A stretch of DNA of 64,000 nt from Colwellia sp. (GTDB taxonomy: Bacteria > Pseudomonadota > Gammaproteobacteria > Enterobacterales > Alteromonadaceae), in assembly GCA_020630795.1 (NCBI GenBank), contig JAHDIK010000007.1:125206-189205 (forward strand), read 5' to 3'. A program made the position numbers and the translations under genes. Shown here one piece after another: positions 53,745 to 64,000 of this stretch. The notes beneath the pieces were generated by a model. That model did not search any database, was not told where the DNA came from, and was given only the letters and a program-made list of their open reading frames with translations. How positions within the stretch are numbered: the first letter of the stretch is position 1; each line of letters opens with the position of its first letter.

Positions 53745-54833
53745 ATGTTTCTAGAAAAACTCTCCAGCCTTGGAACTCATAATACGTCTTACTCTGAATC
53801 AACAAAAATTAGATTGATGAACATAATATCGTTAATTACGATATTTTTGTCTGCCTTATATACTGTTAATTACTTTACCGTACTCGACCAACCTCGTGTT
53901 GCCTTTATCAACAGTATATTTACTGTCGCTTATGCGATCCCGCTCGTTTTTAATTATTTTAACGCGCCTAAAAAAAGTAAATTGTGTTTTTTTTATACGC
54001 TGATGATTCACCTGTTTGTTTGTACCAACATTTATGTAACTAACGAATCTGGTTTTCATTTATACTACTTTCTCGTACCAACAGGTGCCTTTTTACTGTT
54101 TAACTCTACTGAAAAATTTGAAAAAATTAGCTTGAGTGTCTTATCAGTTATATTGTTCTTCTATTGCGAAAACACCCTCAATACTTCTCCTCTGATTGCA
54201 TTGTCAGATGAAACGAATCATTTACTTTATCAATCGGTTATTTTTATCAACATGGTTGAAGTCATTGTTGTCATGACCATTTTTTCTAACCAAATTGAGG
54301 TAAATGAAGAAAAATTAACGAAGTTAGCGACAACTGACTCGTTAACTGGATTAACCAACAGACGTTTCTTTTTTGAGCAAGGGGCTGATTTGCTTAAGCT
54401 TTCTTTAAAGCACCATAAACCATTTTCTTTGATTATTATCGACTTTGACAACTTTAAGAAAGTAAACGATACCTATGGACACATATCAGGAGACTTATGC
54501 TTGGTAGAAACATCAAATCTTGTTAAACGTTTATGCCGAGAGTTTGATATTTTTGCGCGCATTGGTGGTGAAGAGTTTTCTATTATTTTACCAAACACTA
54601 ATATTAATGAAGCTGAAAAGATAGCTATCAACATCCAAAAAACCATTGAAAACCACGTAATATTTCTAACCGACAACCCTCACTTTACTTGTACAGTAAG
54701 TGTTGGAGTTGCCGCCAAAACATCAACGTTCGACGACTTTAAATCACTGCTTATACAAGCTGACAAAGCACTTTATGTTTCAAAACGTGAAGGTAGAAAT
54801 CGTGTTACCGTTTATAATGAATCACAAGCGTAA
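53745..54833 (+). CDS. Membrane diguanylate cyclase
   Basis: The 362-residue protein has about six transmembrane segments (residues 25-190) and a C-terminal GGDEF domain beginning at LATTDSLTGLTNRRFF. The active-site loop is ARIGGEEFSIILP. An intact inhibitory I-site, REFD, lies five residues before it. It should make cyclic di-GMP and be subject to product inhibition. The membrane part resembles no named sensor that I recognise. It may be co-transcribed with the NSS transporter. Confidence 0.94.
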   Translation: MFLEKLSSLGTHNTSYSESTKIRLMNIISLITIFLSALYTVNYFTVLDQPRVAFINSIFTVAYAIPLVFNYFNAPKKSKLCFFYTLMIHLFVCTNIYVTNESGFHLYYFLVPTGAFLLFNSTEKFEKISLSVLSVILFFYCENTLNTSPLIALSDETNHLLYQSVIFINMVEVIVVMTIFSNQIEVNEEKLTKLATTDSLTGLTNRRFFFEQGADLLKLSLKHHKPFSLIIIDFDNFKKVNDTYGHISGDLCLVETSNLVKRLCREFDIFARIGGEEFSIILPNTNINEAEKIAINIQKTIENHVIFLTDNPHFTCTVSVGVAAKTSTFDDFKSLLIQADKALYVSKREGRNRVTVYNESQA

Positions 54834-54836
54834 TTA

Positions 54837-56285
54837 TTAAGGTTTTACACCTAACAGTGTTTCTTGATTTTTAGTGTTTGTGCTTTCTATTTCATCCAGT
54901 TCTACGTTTTCAATTTTAGTAAAACGATTCGATATTTTATCCGCTGACGTGTGTATTTGTTTCACGTCATTAGCCGCTTGATCTATATGTTTAGCGAGAT
55001 TATTAAATCGCCCTCTAAAGCGCCCAAAGTCTTGAGCAAGTTCTGATAAATGCGCCTGAATAATGTGCACTTGTTTACGCGTTTCTTCGTCTTTTAGCAC
55101 AGACCGCGATGTTGTTAAAATAGCCATTAACGTGGTTGGTGACGCTAACCAAACCCGTTTTTTATTCGCATATTCCACAAGTTCACTTTGATGAGCATGT
55201 ATTTCAGCAAAAATAGCTTCCGCAGGAATAAACATAATAGCGCCGTCAGACGTTTCTTTATCAATTAAATACTTATCACTAATATCATTAATATGCTTTT
55301 TAATATCCACTTTGAACTGACGTTCTGCGGACTTTCTATCAAACTCACCTAACTCATCATCTACCATTTTTTTATAGCTTTCTAAAGGAAATTTCGAGTC
55401 AATCACTACATTACCTGTCGGCGCAGGTAGCAGTAATAAACAATCTGCTATTTTCCCGTTCGACAAGGTATGTTGAAGTGAAAAATGTTGTTCTGGTAAT
55501 ACGTTACGAATAAGTGCGGTAAGCTGAACTTCACCAAACGCACCTCTAGAGCGCTTATCTGCAAGCACTTCTTGCAAACTAACTACGTTGGTTGAAAGCT
55601 CAGTAATTTTCTTTTGCGCGTCGTCGATTAACGCTAAGCGTTTTAATATATCATTAAAGGTTTTCGTTGTTTTTTCAAAACCTTCAGCCAACCTTTGCTC
55701 TACTTGAACGCTTATTTCTTTAAGCCTTTTATCAGTAGAGGCTGTCAATTCATCTATGCGTTTCGTCATTTGCTCGCTTGATGACAACATTGATTTAGCC
55801 AATTCATCACGGTTTGTTTGTGCAGTTTTATTGAGGTGTGCCGTTAATTGATCGACCGATTTAAGCTGATTTTCGTTAAATACTTGTTGATGTTCATTTA
55901 ACAGCTTTGCTAAATGGTGCCTGCTTTCGAAAAGCGATTGAGATTGTTTTTCACCTTGCTCTGAGTGTTGACGTAAGAGTTTAATTTTGAACTCTGAAAT
56001 ATGTTGTTCAAAATACGTTTTAAGCTCGGCCTGCTGTGTCGCGGTTTGTTGGTGTACTGTGCTCATGTAATGAATAAGCTGCTGATGATTTTTATCAAAT
56101 GCATTGCTGAGTAACAAAAAGTTATCTTCTAAGGCTTTAAATTTATCATGTTGATAACGTAGCTGATTTGCTGAGTGATATTGCTTGTATAAAACCAGTA
56201 GCAATAACACCAAAATAATAGAAGCAATACCAAGAACTAACAGAGAATACATGTCGTTTGGGAAATCTGAGAAAAATAAAGCCAT
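54837..56285 (-). CDS. rmuC: DNA recombination protein RmuC
   Basis: The 482-residue protein has an N-terminal membrane anchor (about residues 10-32), a long coiled coil (about 35-220) and a C-terminal RmuC nuclease-like domain with RGAFGEVQLTALIRNVLPE, VVIDSKFPLESYKK and IMFIPAEAIFAEI. RmuC limits recombination at inverted repeats in E. coli; the domain is related to restriction-endonuclease folds. It is convergent with the cyclase gene, with a 3-bp gap between stops. Confidence 0.93.
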   Translation of the reverse strand: MALFFSDFPNDMYSLLVLGIASIILVLLLLVLYKQYHSANQLRYQHDKFKALEDNFLLLSNAFDKNHQQLIHYMSTVHQQTATQQAELKTYFEQHISEFKIKLLRQHSEQGEKQSQSLFESRHHLAKLLNEHQQVFNENQLKSVDQLTAHLNKTAQTNRDELAKSMLSSSEQMTKRIDELTASTDKRLKEISVQVEQRLAEGFEKTTKTFNDILKRLALIDDAQKKITELSTNVVSLQEVLADKRSRGAFGEVQLTALIRNVLPEQHFSLQHTLSNGKIADCLLLLPAPTGNVVIDSKFPLESYKKMVDDELGEFDRKSAERQFKVDIKKHINDISDKYLIDKETSDGAIMFIPAEAIFAEIHAHQSELVEYANKKRVWLASPTTLMAILTTSRSVLKDEETRKQVHIIQAHLSELAQDFGRFRGRFNNLAKHIDQAANDVKQIHTSADKISNRFTKIENVELDEIESTNTKNQETLLGVKP

Positions 56286-56384
56286 AAAGCACCAACACTG
56301 TAATTATTAACAGTTATTAAACCACAAAAATGAGACTAGGTTAATAACTTTCAAATACTTATCCGATTTAGGCTTTTTTATACA

Positions 56385-56408
56385 ATAAAAAAGCGCCTTA
56401 AGGCGCTT
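56385..56408 (-). terminator. Terminator after the fumarase gene
   Basis: AAGCGCC-TTAA-GGCGCTT at 56391-56408 is followed on the minus strand by TTTTATTG. It lies 28 bases past the fumarase stop. Confidence 0.8.
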
Positions 56409-56435
56409 AAATAATGGGTAAGATAGATAGAGAGT

Positions 56436-57959
56436 TTATGACTTTAATTTGGCGTCTAATTCTTCTATTTTAGCCTGCCAGATTGCAGGACCTGTAACAT
56501 GAGCAGACTCACCTGTTGAATCTACTGCCACAGTCACTGGCATATCTTCTACTTCAAATTCGTATATTGCTTCCATACCTAATTCTTCAAACGCGACTAC
56601 TTTCGCTTTTTTGATTGCTTTAGATACAAGGTAAGCTGCGCCACCAACTGCCATTAAATAAACAGACTTGTGTTCTTTAATGTTTTCAACCGTTGCTGCT
56701 CCACGCTCTGACTTACCAATTGAGCCTAATAGACCTGTTTTAGATAGCATTAAGTCTGAAAACTTGTCCATACGAGTAGCTGTTGTTGGGCCTGCAGGGC
56801 CTACTGCTTCGTCACCAATAGCATCTACTGGGCCAACGTAGTAAATAAACTTATCTTTAAAATCTACAGGTAGTTCTTCACCAGCAGCGAGCATGTCTTG
56901 AATTCGTTTATGCGCAGCATCACGACCAGTTAAAATAGTACCGCTTAGTAGAACGGTTTCGCCTGTTTTCCATTCGCTGATGTCTGCCTTTGTTAAGCCA
57001 TCAACATTTACGCGGCGCACATTTTCACCAACTTCCCATGTAATTTCAGGCCACTCTTCAAGCTTAGGTGGCGTTAAATCAGCAGGACCAGAACCGTCTA
57101 AGTGAAAGTGTACGTGACGAGTAGCGGCACAATTAGGGATCATCACTACAGGTTTTGATGCCGCATGAGTGGGTACGGAATTAATTTTAATATCAACTAC
57201 TGTTGTTAAACCACCTAAGCCTTGTGCACCAATACCTAGCTTGTTAACACGGTCAAAAATTTCTAAACGTAATTCTTCTTCGGCATTTTGCGGGCCTCTG
57301 TCTAACAGTTCTTGAATGTTAACAGGTTCCATCAAGCTTTCTTTAGCTAGTACACCTGCTTTTTCAGCCGTACCACCAATACCTATGCCTAACATTCCTG
57401 GAGGACACCAACCTGCCCCCATTGTAGGTAAAGTTTTAACAACCCAGTCAGCAATTGAATCGCTAGGGTTTAACATCACCATTTTAGATTTATTTTCAGA
57501 TCCGCCACCTTTTGCAGCAATCATCACTTCAACTTCACTACCTGCAACCATATCAATATGAACAACGGATGGTGTATTGTCTTTAGTATTTTTACGAGCG
57601 CCTGCAGGGTCAGCAACAATTGATGCTCTTAATGGGTTGTCTGGATTCATGTATGCTCGACGAGTACCTTCATCAACCATTTGTTGAACGGTTAAGTCAG
57701 TTTTATCCCACTGAACGTCCATACCAATTTTAACAAAACAGGTTACGATACCCGTATCTTGACAGATTGGACGTTTACCATGGGCAGACATACGAGAATT
57801 AATCAAAATTTGAGCAATAGCATCTTTTGCCGCTTGGTTTTGCTCTTTGTTGTAAGCTTTTTCTAATGCTTGAATAAAATCAAGAGGATGATAATAAGAA
57901 ATATATTGAAGTGCGTCTTCAATACTGTCAATTAAGTCTTGCTGTTTGATAATAGCCAT
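56436..57959 (-). CDS. fumA: Class I (iron-sulfur) fumarate hydratase
   Basis: The 507-residue enzyme interconverts fumarate and malate in the TCA cycle using an oxygen-sensitive 4Fe-4S cluster. Cluster and active-site regions visible are ICQDTGIVTCFVKIG, PPGMLGIGIGGTAEKA, the NCAATRHVHFHLDG stretch and the C-terminal GPTTATRMDKFSD. The alpha- and beta-type parts are fused as in E. coli FumA/FumB; the symbol follows that and cannot separate FumA from FumB. AAGG precedes the ATG. The 273-bp gap to the divergent pabB shows no clear signal. Confidence 0.94.
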   Translation of the reverse strand: MAIIKQQDLIDSIEDALQYISYYHPLDFIQALEKAYNKEQNQAAKDAIAQILINSRMSAHGKRPICQDTGIVTCFVKIGMDVQWDKTDLTVQQMVDEGTRRAYMNPDNPLRASIVADPAGARKNTKDNTPSVVHIDMVAGSEVEVMIAAKGGGSENKSKMVMLNPSDSIADWVVKTLPTMGAGWCPPGMLGIGIGGTAEKAGVLAKESLMEPVNIQELLDRGPQNAEEELRLEIFDRVNKLGIGAQGLGGLTTVVDIKINSVPTHAASKPVVMIPNCAATRHVHFHLDGSGPADLTPPKLEEWPEITWEVGENVRRVNVDGLTKADISEWKTGETVLLSGTILTGRDAAHKRIQDMLAAGEELPVDFKDKFIYYVGPVDAIGDEAVGPAGPTTATRMDKFSDLMLSKTGLLGSIGKSERGAATVENIKEHKSVYLMAVGGAAYLVSKAIKKAKVVAFEELGMEAIYEFEVEDMPVTVAVDSTGESAHVTGPAIWQAKIEELDAKLKS

Positions 57960-58232
57960 AATTTACCTTCTAAACACTTACCTTAAAATTTAACGTATCG
58001 CGCTTTTCATACGCCTACATTTAAACGTACAAATAGCCCCCAAAAAGTACAATACGTTCCAGATAAATCTTATGAAGTTAACTTTAAAAGTTAGCCCTCA
58101 TAAGAGGAATTAGTTGAAACTTAAAAAATTGCCGATATGATACCCTGCTTGTTAAACTGCCGCTACTAACTTATCGTAGTATATTAGTCTAGTTCGGTGA
58201 TTTCAGAACTCCAAAACAGTAAGTAATTCACA

Positions 58233-59684
58233 TTGTCTAAACAAAACTCGTTAACCGCTTTAAATGAAACTGACCAAATTACGTGTGAACGCTTAGTTGT
58301 TAACTCAACACTCACACCGAAAGAACTATTTAAGCCCTTTTCTTCTCAAGCATGGGCAATGTGGTTAGATTCTTGTACAAGTGAGCATATTGATAGCCGA
58401 TATGATATTTTTGTATGGTCACCGTCTGTTACGTTAACAACAAAAAACGAAACAACTAAAATTACCCACTGCGACACTAATACGGTAACAAATAGTTCTG
58501 AAGATCCCTTAACTCTGATAAAAGATCAGCTTAAGAAAACATTTAATAATGTAACATTGCCTGCCAACGACATGCCATTCAAATGTGGAGCTGTAGGATA
58601 TTTTGCATATGACTTAGGGCGACAGTTTGAAGAACTACCCTCCATCGCAAACAACGACATTCAAATACCAGAAATGGCTGTTGGTATTTATTCACAGGCC
58701 GTTATATACGACAACATTGAACAAACCTTTTACTTATTGTGTAAATCCGACAAACGAAAAGAGCTTGAACGCGAGATAAATCAACACCTAAACCAACCTC
58801 ATTTCGAAGTAGCTTCAAACGCTAATGGCTTTAAACTGACGACTGATTGGTCGTCAAACATGTCCAAAGCTAATTACATAAATAAATTCAACCAAGTACA
58901 CGAATATTTGTTATCTGGCGATTGCTACCAAATCAACCTTACCCAACGTTTTACGGCAAGTTATTCCGGTAATGAATTTGACGCTTATATAGCTTTACGA
59001 AAAGAGAATAACGCACCCTTTTCCGCGTTTATTCGTACAGATAACTCAGCAATTTTAAGTGTTTCTCCTGAACGATTTCTTCTCCTTAAAAATAAACTCG
59101 TTCAAAGTAAACCAATAAAAGGAACACGACCTAGGTACGCAACGCAAGACGCAGATAACCAAGCGCGGCTTGATTTAGCTAACTCACCCAAAGATAAAGC
59201 TGAAAACTTAATGATTGTTGATTTACTAAGAAATGACATGAGTAAGGTATGCTTGCCTGGCAGTGTAAAAGTACCTAAATTGTTTGATATAGAAAGTTTC
59301 CCAGCAGTACATCATTTAGTAAGTACCGTTATAGGTGATATAGCACCTGAATACACGGCTACTGATCTACTTAGAGGTGCATTTCCTGGAGGTTCTATAA
59401 CAGGTGCACCTAAAATAAGAGCGATGGAAATTATTGAAGAATTAGAGCCACATAGACGCAGCGTTTATTGTGGTTCTATCGGTTATATATCCGCTTGTGG
59501 GAATATGGATACCAGCATAACTATCCGAACCCTTATATGTGACAACAACAAAGTGCATTGCTGGGCTGGTGGTGGTTTAGTCGCAGATTCAAATGTAGAT
59601 AGTGAATATCAAGAAACCTTCGACAAAGTTAATAAAATACTGCCAATATTAAAAGCTCACTTTTACGACACCTCAGAACACTAA
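58233..59684 (+). CDS. pabB: Aminodeoxychorismate synthase component I
   Basis: PabB converts chorismate and ammonia (supplied by PabA) to aminodeoxychorismate for folate synthesis. The 483-residue protein has the chorismate-binding fold with GDCYQINLTQRFTA, the PabB-type KPIKGTRPR with the reactive Lys, and GSITGAPKIRAMEIIEELEP. The start is TTG at 58233 without a strong Shine-Dalgarno, so it is the least certain part. The order pabB-nudL-sdaA is the same as in E. coli. Confidence 0.93.
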   Translation: MSKQNSLTALNETDQITCERLVVNSTLTPKELFKPFSSQAWAMWLDSCTSEHIDSRYDIFVWSPSVTLTTKNETTKITHCDTNTVTNSSEDPLTLIKDQLKKTFNNVTLPANDMPFKCGAVGYFAYDLGRQFEELPSIANNDIQIPEMAVGIYSQAVIYDNIEQTFYLLCKSDKRKELEREINQHLNQPHFEVASNANGFKLTTDWSSNMSKANYINKFNQVHEYLLSGDCYQINLTQRFTASYSGNEFDAYIALRKENNAPFSAFIRTDNSAILSVSPERFLLLKNKLVQSKPIKGTRPRYATQDADNQARLDLANSPKDKAENLMIVDLLRNDMSKVCLPGSVKVPKLFDIESFPAVHHLVSTVIGDIAPEYTATDLLRGAFPGGSITGAPKIRAMEIIEELEPHRRSVYCGSIGYISACGNMDTSITIRTLICDNNKVHCWAGGGLVADSNVDSEYQETFDKVNKILPILKAHFYDTSEH

Positions 59685-59784
59685 CTCAACGTTGAGCGAT
59701 TAACTTAAACATGCAATTAGTTAATGACCTCATCTTATTCTCCGAATATGATATGGCAACATACAGAACATACTTGAGAAGATT

Positions 59785-60354
59785 ATGACGCGCGATGAGT
59801 TTTTAACAAAGTTTAACTTAAACACGCGCTCAGCCTCAGTACATCAGTACCGCCACCATTCACCGTTAAAAAAAGCAGCAGTGTTAATTCCCCTAATCGA
59901 TGACGGAACTCAGCTGCACGTGTTACTTACCCGAAGAGCTATACATTTAAGACACCATGCAGGACAAGTAAGTTTTCCTGGCGGTAAAGTTGAAGAAACA
60001 GATAAAAACCTAATCTATACAGCTTTTAGAGAAACACACGAAGAAATAGGCTTATCTCCAACGTTTATCAACATCATTGGAAACTTACATTCATATCAAG
60101 TTATTTCTGGGTTTGAAGTAACTCCAATCATCGCCTTTGTGCCTAACAATTATGAATACAAACAAGATGACAATGAAGTTAGTGAAATATTTCAAGTACC
60201 CCTACAGCACTTTTTAGACCCTAAGAATCATGTTTCCTTCAATGTAAAACGCAAAGGTTTTTCACATAAAGTACATTTTATGCCCTACAAGCACTACAAT
60301 ATATGGGGTGCAACTGCTTCAATGTTGAAAGATCTCGCTGTACATTTAAAGTAA
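59785..60354 (+). CDS. nudL: Nudix hydrolase NudL-like, probable CoA pyrophosphatase
   Basis: The 189-residue protein shows the CoA-pyrophosphatase signature LLTRRAIHLRHHAGQVSFPGG followed by the Nudix box GKVEETDKNL...RETHEEIGL, where Asp replaces the first box Glu as in E. coli NudL. It would cleave CoA to phosphopantetheine and 3',5'-ADP. GAGAAG precedes the ATG. It lies between pabB and sdaA, as in E. coli. Confidence 0.9.
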   Translation: MTRDEFLTKFNLNTRSASVHQYRHHSPLKKAAVLIPLIDDGTQLHVLLTRRAIHLRHHAGQVSFPGGKVEETDKNLIYTAFRETHEEIGLSPTFINIIGNLHSYQVISGFEVTPIIAFVPNNYEYKQDDNEVSEIFQVPLQHFLDPKNHVSFNVKRKGFSHKVHFMPYKHYNIWGATASMLKDLAVHLK

Positions 60355-60487
60355 GCTTGACACTTCAACCGTTAATATCTTCTTTAAATAGAGACAATTT
60401 TGTTGTTATCCACAACAACTTTCATATAACATAACAAAATATTATTTAAGATTAATTTTATCTACCAAAGTATATTCGGAAATTTAT

Positions 60488-61867
60488 ATGATTAGCGTAT
60501 TTGATATGTTCTCAATTGGTATTGGTCCATCCAGCTCACACACTGTAGGACCAATGAAGGCTGCACATTTATTTGTTCAACATTTATCTGAGAATAATCA
60601 ACTTGAAATAACTAGCTGCGTAAAATGCGAATTATTTGGCTCTTTAGGTCAAACAGGCATTGGCCATGGTACAGGTAAGGCCGTAATACTCGGTTTGTCG
60701 GGAGAATTTCCTGAAACAGTGGCAGTTGCATCTATCGAAAGCATATTAGAGCAAACAGTAGCTACAGAACAAATAATGCTTAATGGAACGCGCAAAGTTT
60801 CGTTTCCTAAAAGCGACGCCATTATATATCACCGTAAAAAAACGTTACCAGCCCATGCAAATGCTATGACTTTGTATGCGTTCGACAATAACGACAATAT
60901 TATTCTCGAAGAAACATATTACTCAATTGGTGGCGGCTTTATTGTTGAAGATTGTGATTTTGAAAAAGAGAAAGACAAAGCATTATCGTTACACTCCAAT
61001 ATCAAACGTCCTCATTTATTTTCAAATGCAACAGAGCTTATTGCAGAAGCTACAGACAAAAGCTTAAGCATCAGTACGATAATGATGAACAACGAGAAGT
61101 GCTTGGCTGAAGAACATGTAATACGTGCAAAACTGCTTGATATTTGGCAAGCGATGCAAGATTGTGTGGAACGAGGTATAAAAACGGAAGGCATTTTACC
61201 TGGTGGCTTAAAAGTAACAAGACGTGCGCCTGCCTTACATAGAGCGCTAACTGTTGAAAACAGCAACGATCCACTAGTGGCTATGGACTGGGTGAATCTC
61301 TTTGCTTTAGCTGTGAATGAAGAAAATGCAGCAGGAAGCCGAGTTGTAACCGCACCAACGAATGGAGCGGCAGGCATCATTCCGGCAGTGCTTTGTTACT
61401 ACAATAAGTTTATTAAACCCGTGTCAGATGATGACTGCATAAAATACCTATTAACCGCTGCAGCGATTGGCATTTTATATAAAACCAATGCGTCAATTTC
61501 TGGTGCAGAAGTCGGTTGCCAAGGTGAAGTAGGTGTTGCTTGTTCGATGGCCGCTGGAGCATTAACTGAAATTATGGGCGGTACACCTAATCAAGTTGAA
61601 AATGCTGCTGAAATAGGTATGGAACATAACCTAGGATTAACCTGTGACCCTGTAGGAGGCTTAGTTCAAGTACCTTGTATCGAACGAAATGCTATGGGGG
61701 CAGTTAAAGCGATTAACGCGTCAAGGTTAGCGCTAAGAGGTTCTGGCATTCAAAAAGTTACTTTAGATAAAGTCATAAAAACAATGTGGGAAACGGGTAA
61801 CGACATGAAAACCAAATATAAGGAAACATCGCGTGGTGGCTTAGCAGTAAACATTATTGAATGTTAA
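60488..61867 (+). CDS. sdaA: L-serine ammonia-lyase (iron-sulfur type)
   Basis: The 459-residue enzyme deaminates L-serine to pyruvate using a 4Fe-4S cluster. Domains are the N-terminal beta domain (MISVFDMFSIGIGPSSSHTVGPM) and a C-terminal alpha domain with RVVTAPTNGAAGIIPAV and the cluster region CDPVGGLVQVPCIERNAMG. It is the single-chain form typical of gammaproteobacteria. The upstream gap holds a short TTGTTG/CAACAA dyad (60400-60418). Confidence 0.95.
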   Translation: MISVFDMFSIGIGPSSSHTVGPMKAAHLFVQHLSENNQLEITSCVKCELFGSLGQTGIGHGTGKAVILGLSGEFPETVAVASIESILEQTVATEQIMLNGTRKVSFPKSDAIIYHRKKTLPAHANAMTLYAFDNNDNIILEETYYSIGGGFIVEDCDFEKEKDKALSLHSNIKRPHLFSNATELIAEATDKSLSISTIMMNNEKCLAEEHVIRAKLLDIWQAMQDCVERGIKTEGILPGGLKVTRRAPALHRALTVENSNDPLVAMDWVNLFALAVNEENAAGSRVVTAPTNGAAGIIPAVLCYYNKFIKPVSDDDCIKYLLTAAAIGILYKTNASISGAEVGCQGEVGVACSMAAGALTEIMGGTPNQVENAAEIGMEHNLGLTCDPVGGLVQVPCIERNAMGAVKAINASRLALRGSGIQKVTLDKVIKTMWETGNDMKTKYKETSRGGLAVNIIEC

Positions 61868-61909
61868 TACACTTTTCGCCATACCTTACTTTCTTGTAAC
61901 TACAAAAAA

Positions 61910-61931
61910 GGATAGCTAAACGCTATCCTTT
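61910..61931. terminator. Bidirectional terminator between sdaA and cysB
   Basis: GGATAGC-TAAAC-GCTATCC (stem to 61927 plus a TTTT on the right) has six A on its left side. It lies between the two convergent stops. Confidence 0.85.
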
Positions 61932-61961
61932 TGCTTTTCTTACAAACTGCTTTAAATCAGA

Positions 61962-62945
<984 letters not shown>

Positions 62946-63062
62946 TCAGAATCTTCTTATTCCAAAAATATATACTTAAATGAAAATTTATTCCATAATA
63001 ATTTTTATTTATTCACAAAAAATTTCAAAATAATTATAAATTATTCTGTAATAAGATTCGTT

Positions 63063-63071
63063 TGCTATACT
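63063..63071 (+). promoter_or_regulatory. Extended -10 promoter upstream of the last gene
   Basis: TGCTATACT carries TG one base before TATACT (63066-63071). A very AT-rich stretch lies upstream, which may act as an UP element. The leader to 63221 would be about 145 bases. Confidence 0.4.
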
Positions 63072-63220
63072 CACTATTAGTATTTTCTGATTTTAGTTAA
63101 GAGTTGTTTCAGTAAATCAGCTATTTATATTGTTCAAATCAACATTTAACACTATGAAGGACTAATCATTTTTTGTAGACTGGTTGAAGTGTCTTTTCAA
63201 AATAACATTGAGTATAAAGT

Positions 63221-63988
63221 ATGATCATTGTCATTATCGGTTTGATAGTTTTATTGGTGATTGGCGTTGTTGTAGTTAACGGTGTTCAACAACATAAACA
63301 AAAACAAGAACAAGAAAAGCGAGCACAAGCCGCAAAATTCAAAGCAATTATTGACGAATCTGATGAGCTAATTTTAAATTTAAGCTCTATGCCTCCAAGC
63401 CCTGTTTTAGTGACCATTCTTAATAGACGAAGCTTTAACGCTGCAAATTCAATGTTGCAATTAACGCCTGATTCAAAGGCAGTAAAACAACGCGTACAAG
63501 AATTGGAAGCACAGTTAAAAGCATCAAGTGAACAGTCTTCCGCAGCTCCTGCTGACGAGAACTTTGTATTGCCAGATAATGAGCAACAGTTAGTTAGCAT
63601 ACTGCAAACCATAAAAAAACTTAGGGCGATGCTTAAATCTGAGCAAGCTAAAGGTGCATTAGACGCACAAACCTATTCACAGCAAGATTTGCGCTTAGAC
63701 TCTATGCAATTAAAAATAGGTGTTGAGAGCTTACTTAGCAGAGGTCAAAAAGCTTACTCTAAAGAAATGTTAGGTTCAGCAAGACAATATTTTGAAAAAG
63801 CATTACAAACACTCAATAATCATGCTCACCCTTCTGAATATACTCAAACGAAAAAAGAACAAATTGAAGATCAATTAGAAGAAATCACTAAATCTCTTGC
63901 TAATACCAACGCGCAAGACGCAGCGAAAAAAGCAAAAGATGAAGAAGACGATTTGGATATGTTATTTCAACCGAAGAAAAAATGGTAA
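63221..63988 (+). CDS. Membrane-anchored hypothetical protein with helical C-terminal domain
   Basis: The 255-residue protein has one N-terminal transmembrane helix (residues 2-22) and a Gln/Lys-rich linker. An α-helical, partly coiled-coil body follows, with a TPR-like pair near residues 165-205 (RGQKAYSKEMLGSARQYFEK). The tail DEEDDLDMLFQPKKKW is acidic, then basic. I recognise no named family; similar proteins occur in Alteromonadales near cysB by recollection. It may be a cytoplasmic scaffold tethered to the inner membrane. Confidence 0.75.
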   Translation: MIIVIIGLIVLLVIGVVVVNGVQQHKQKQEQEKRAQAAKFKAIIDESDELILNLSSMPPSPVLVTILNRRSFNAANSMLQLTPDSKAVKQRVQELEAQLKASSEQSSAAPADENFVLPDNEQQLVSILQTIKKLRAMLKSEQAKGALDAQTYSQQDLRLDSMQLKIGVESLLSRGQKAYSKEMLGSARQYFEKALQTLNNHAHPSEYTQTKKEQIEDQLEEITKSLANTNAQDAAKKAKDEEDDLDMLFQPKKKW

Positions 63989-64000
63989 CCAATATAGATA

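Overview
The window looks like a chromosomal segment of an AT-rich marine gammaproteobacterium, most likely Alteromonadales near Colwellia or Thalassotalea. This rests on gene content and order: rimP-nusA-infB-rbfA-truB-rpsO, rnfABCDGE-nth, mfd-csiV, pabB-nudL-sdaA, roxA and a bacterial Nav-type channel. The genus is an inference. I saw no rRNA, tRNA, CRISPR array, intact insertion sequence, integrase or phage gene.

Positions 1-13500 hold the minus-strand translation and RNA-decay block. It begins with a strong promoter and a folded, terminator-ending rimP leader near 13343-13482. It then runs rimP, nusA, infB, rbfA, truB and rpsO. pnp and nlpI follow, but an esterase and a DUF962 membrane protein separate rpsO from pnp, and pnp appears to have its own promoter. 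nlpI is followed 6 bp later by a TPR protein carrying a zinc-protease motif.

Positions 13711-23289 are plus strand: a CsrD-like degenerate GGDEF/EAL protein, a GNAT acetyltransferase, the six-gene Rnf electron-transport complex and nth. RnfC carries a tail of near-identical 162-168 bp tandem repeats.

Positions 23290-26250 are an accessory patch. Intact nth is followed by an Lrp regulator and a glutathione transferase, then a decayed nth 3' fragment, then a secreted trypsin-like protease with two dyad operators, then a second nth 3' fragment. This is the clearest sign of repeated insertion in the window.

Positions 26257-38036 hold an M28 peptidase, a four-gene operon (ABC ATPase, two permeases, TonB-dependent receptor) behind two tandem palindromes, a glyoxalase I-like gene, a spermidine-synthase-like membrane fusion with a small membrane protein, and a YehS/DUF1456 gene.

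Positions 38344-64000 are mostly housekeeping: mfd, csiV, DUF1244, rsuA, roxA, a LysE exporter, DUF1697, a TPR hybrid histidine kinase, an ion channel, a YcbL-like hydrolase, an NSS transporter, a diguanylate cyclase, rmuC, class I fumarase, pabB, nudL, sdaA, cysB and a membrane-anchored hypothetical protein.

Family names come from recognising motifs in the translated sequence, not from searches. Promoters, operators and terminators were read by eye. Promoters are the least certain calls.
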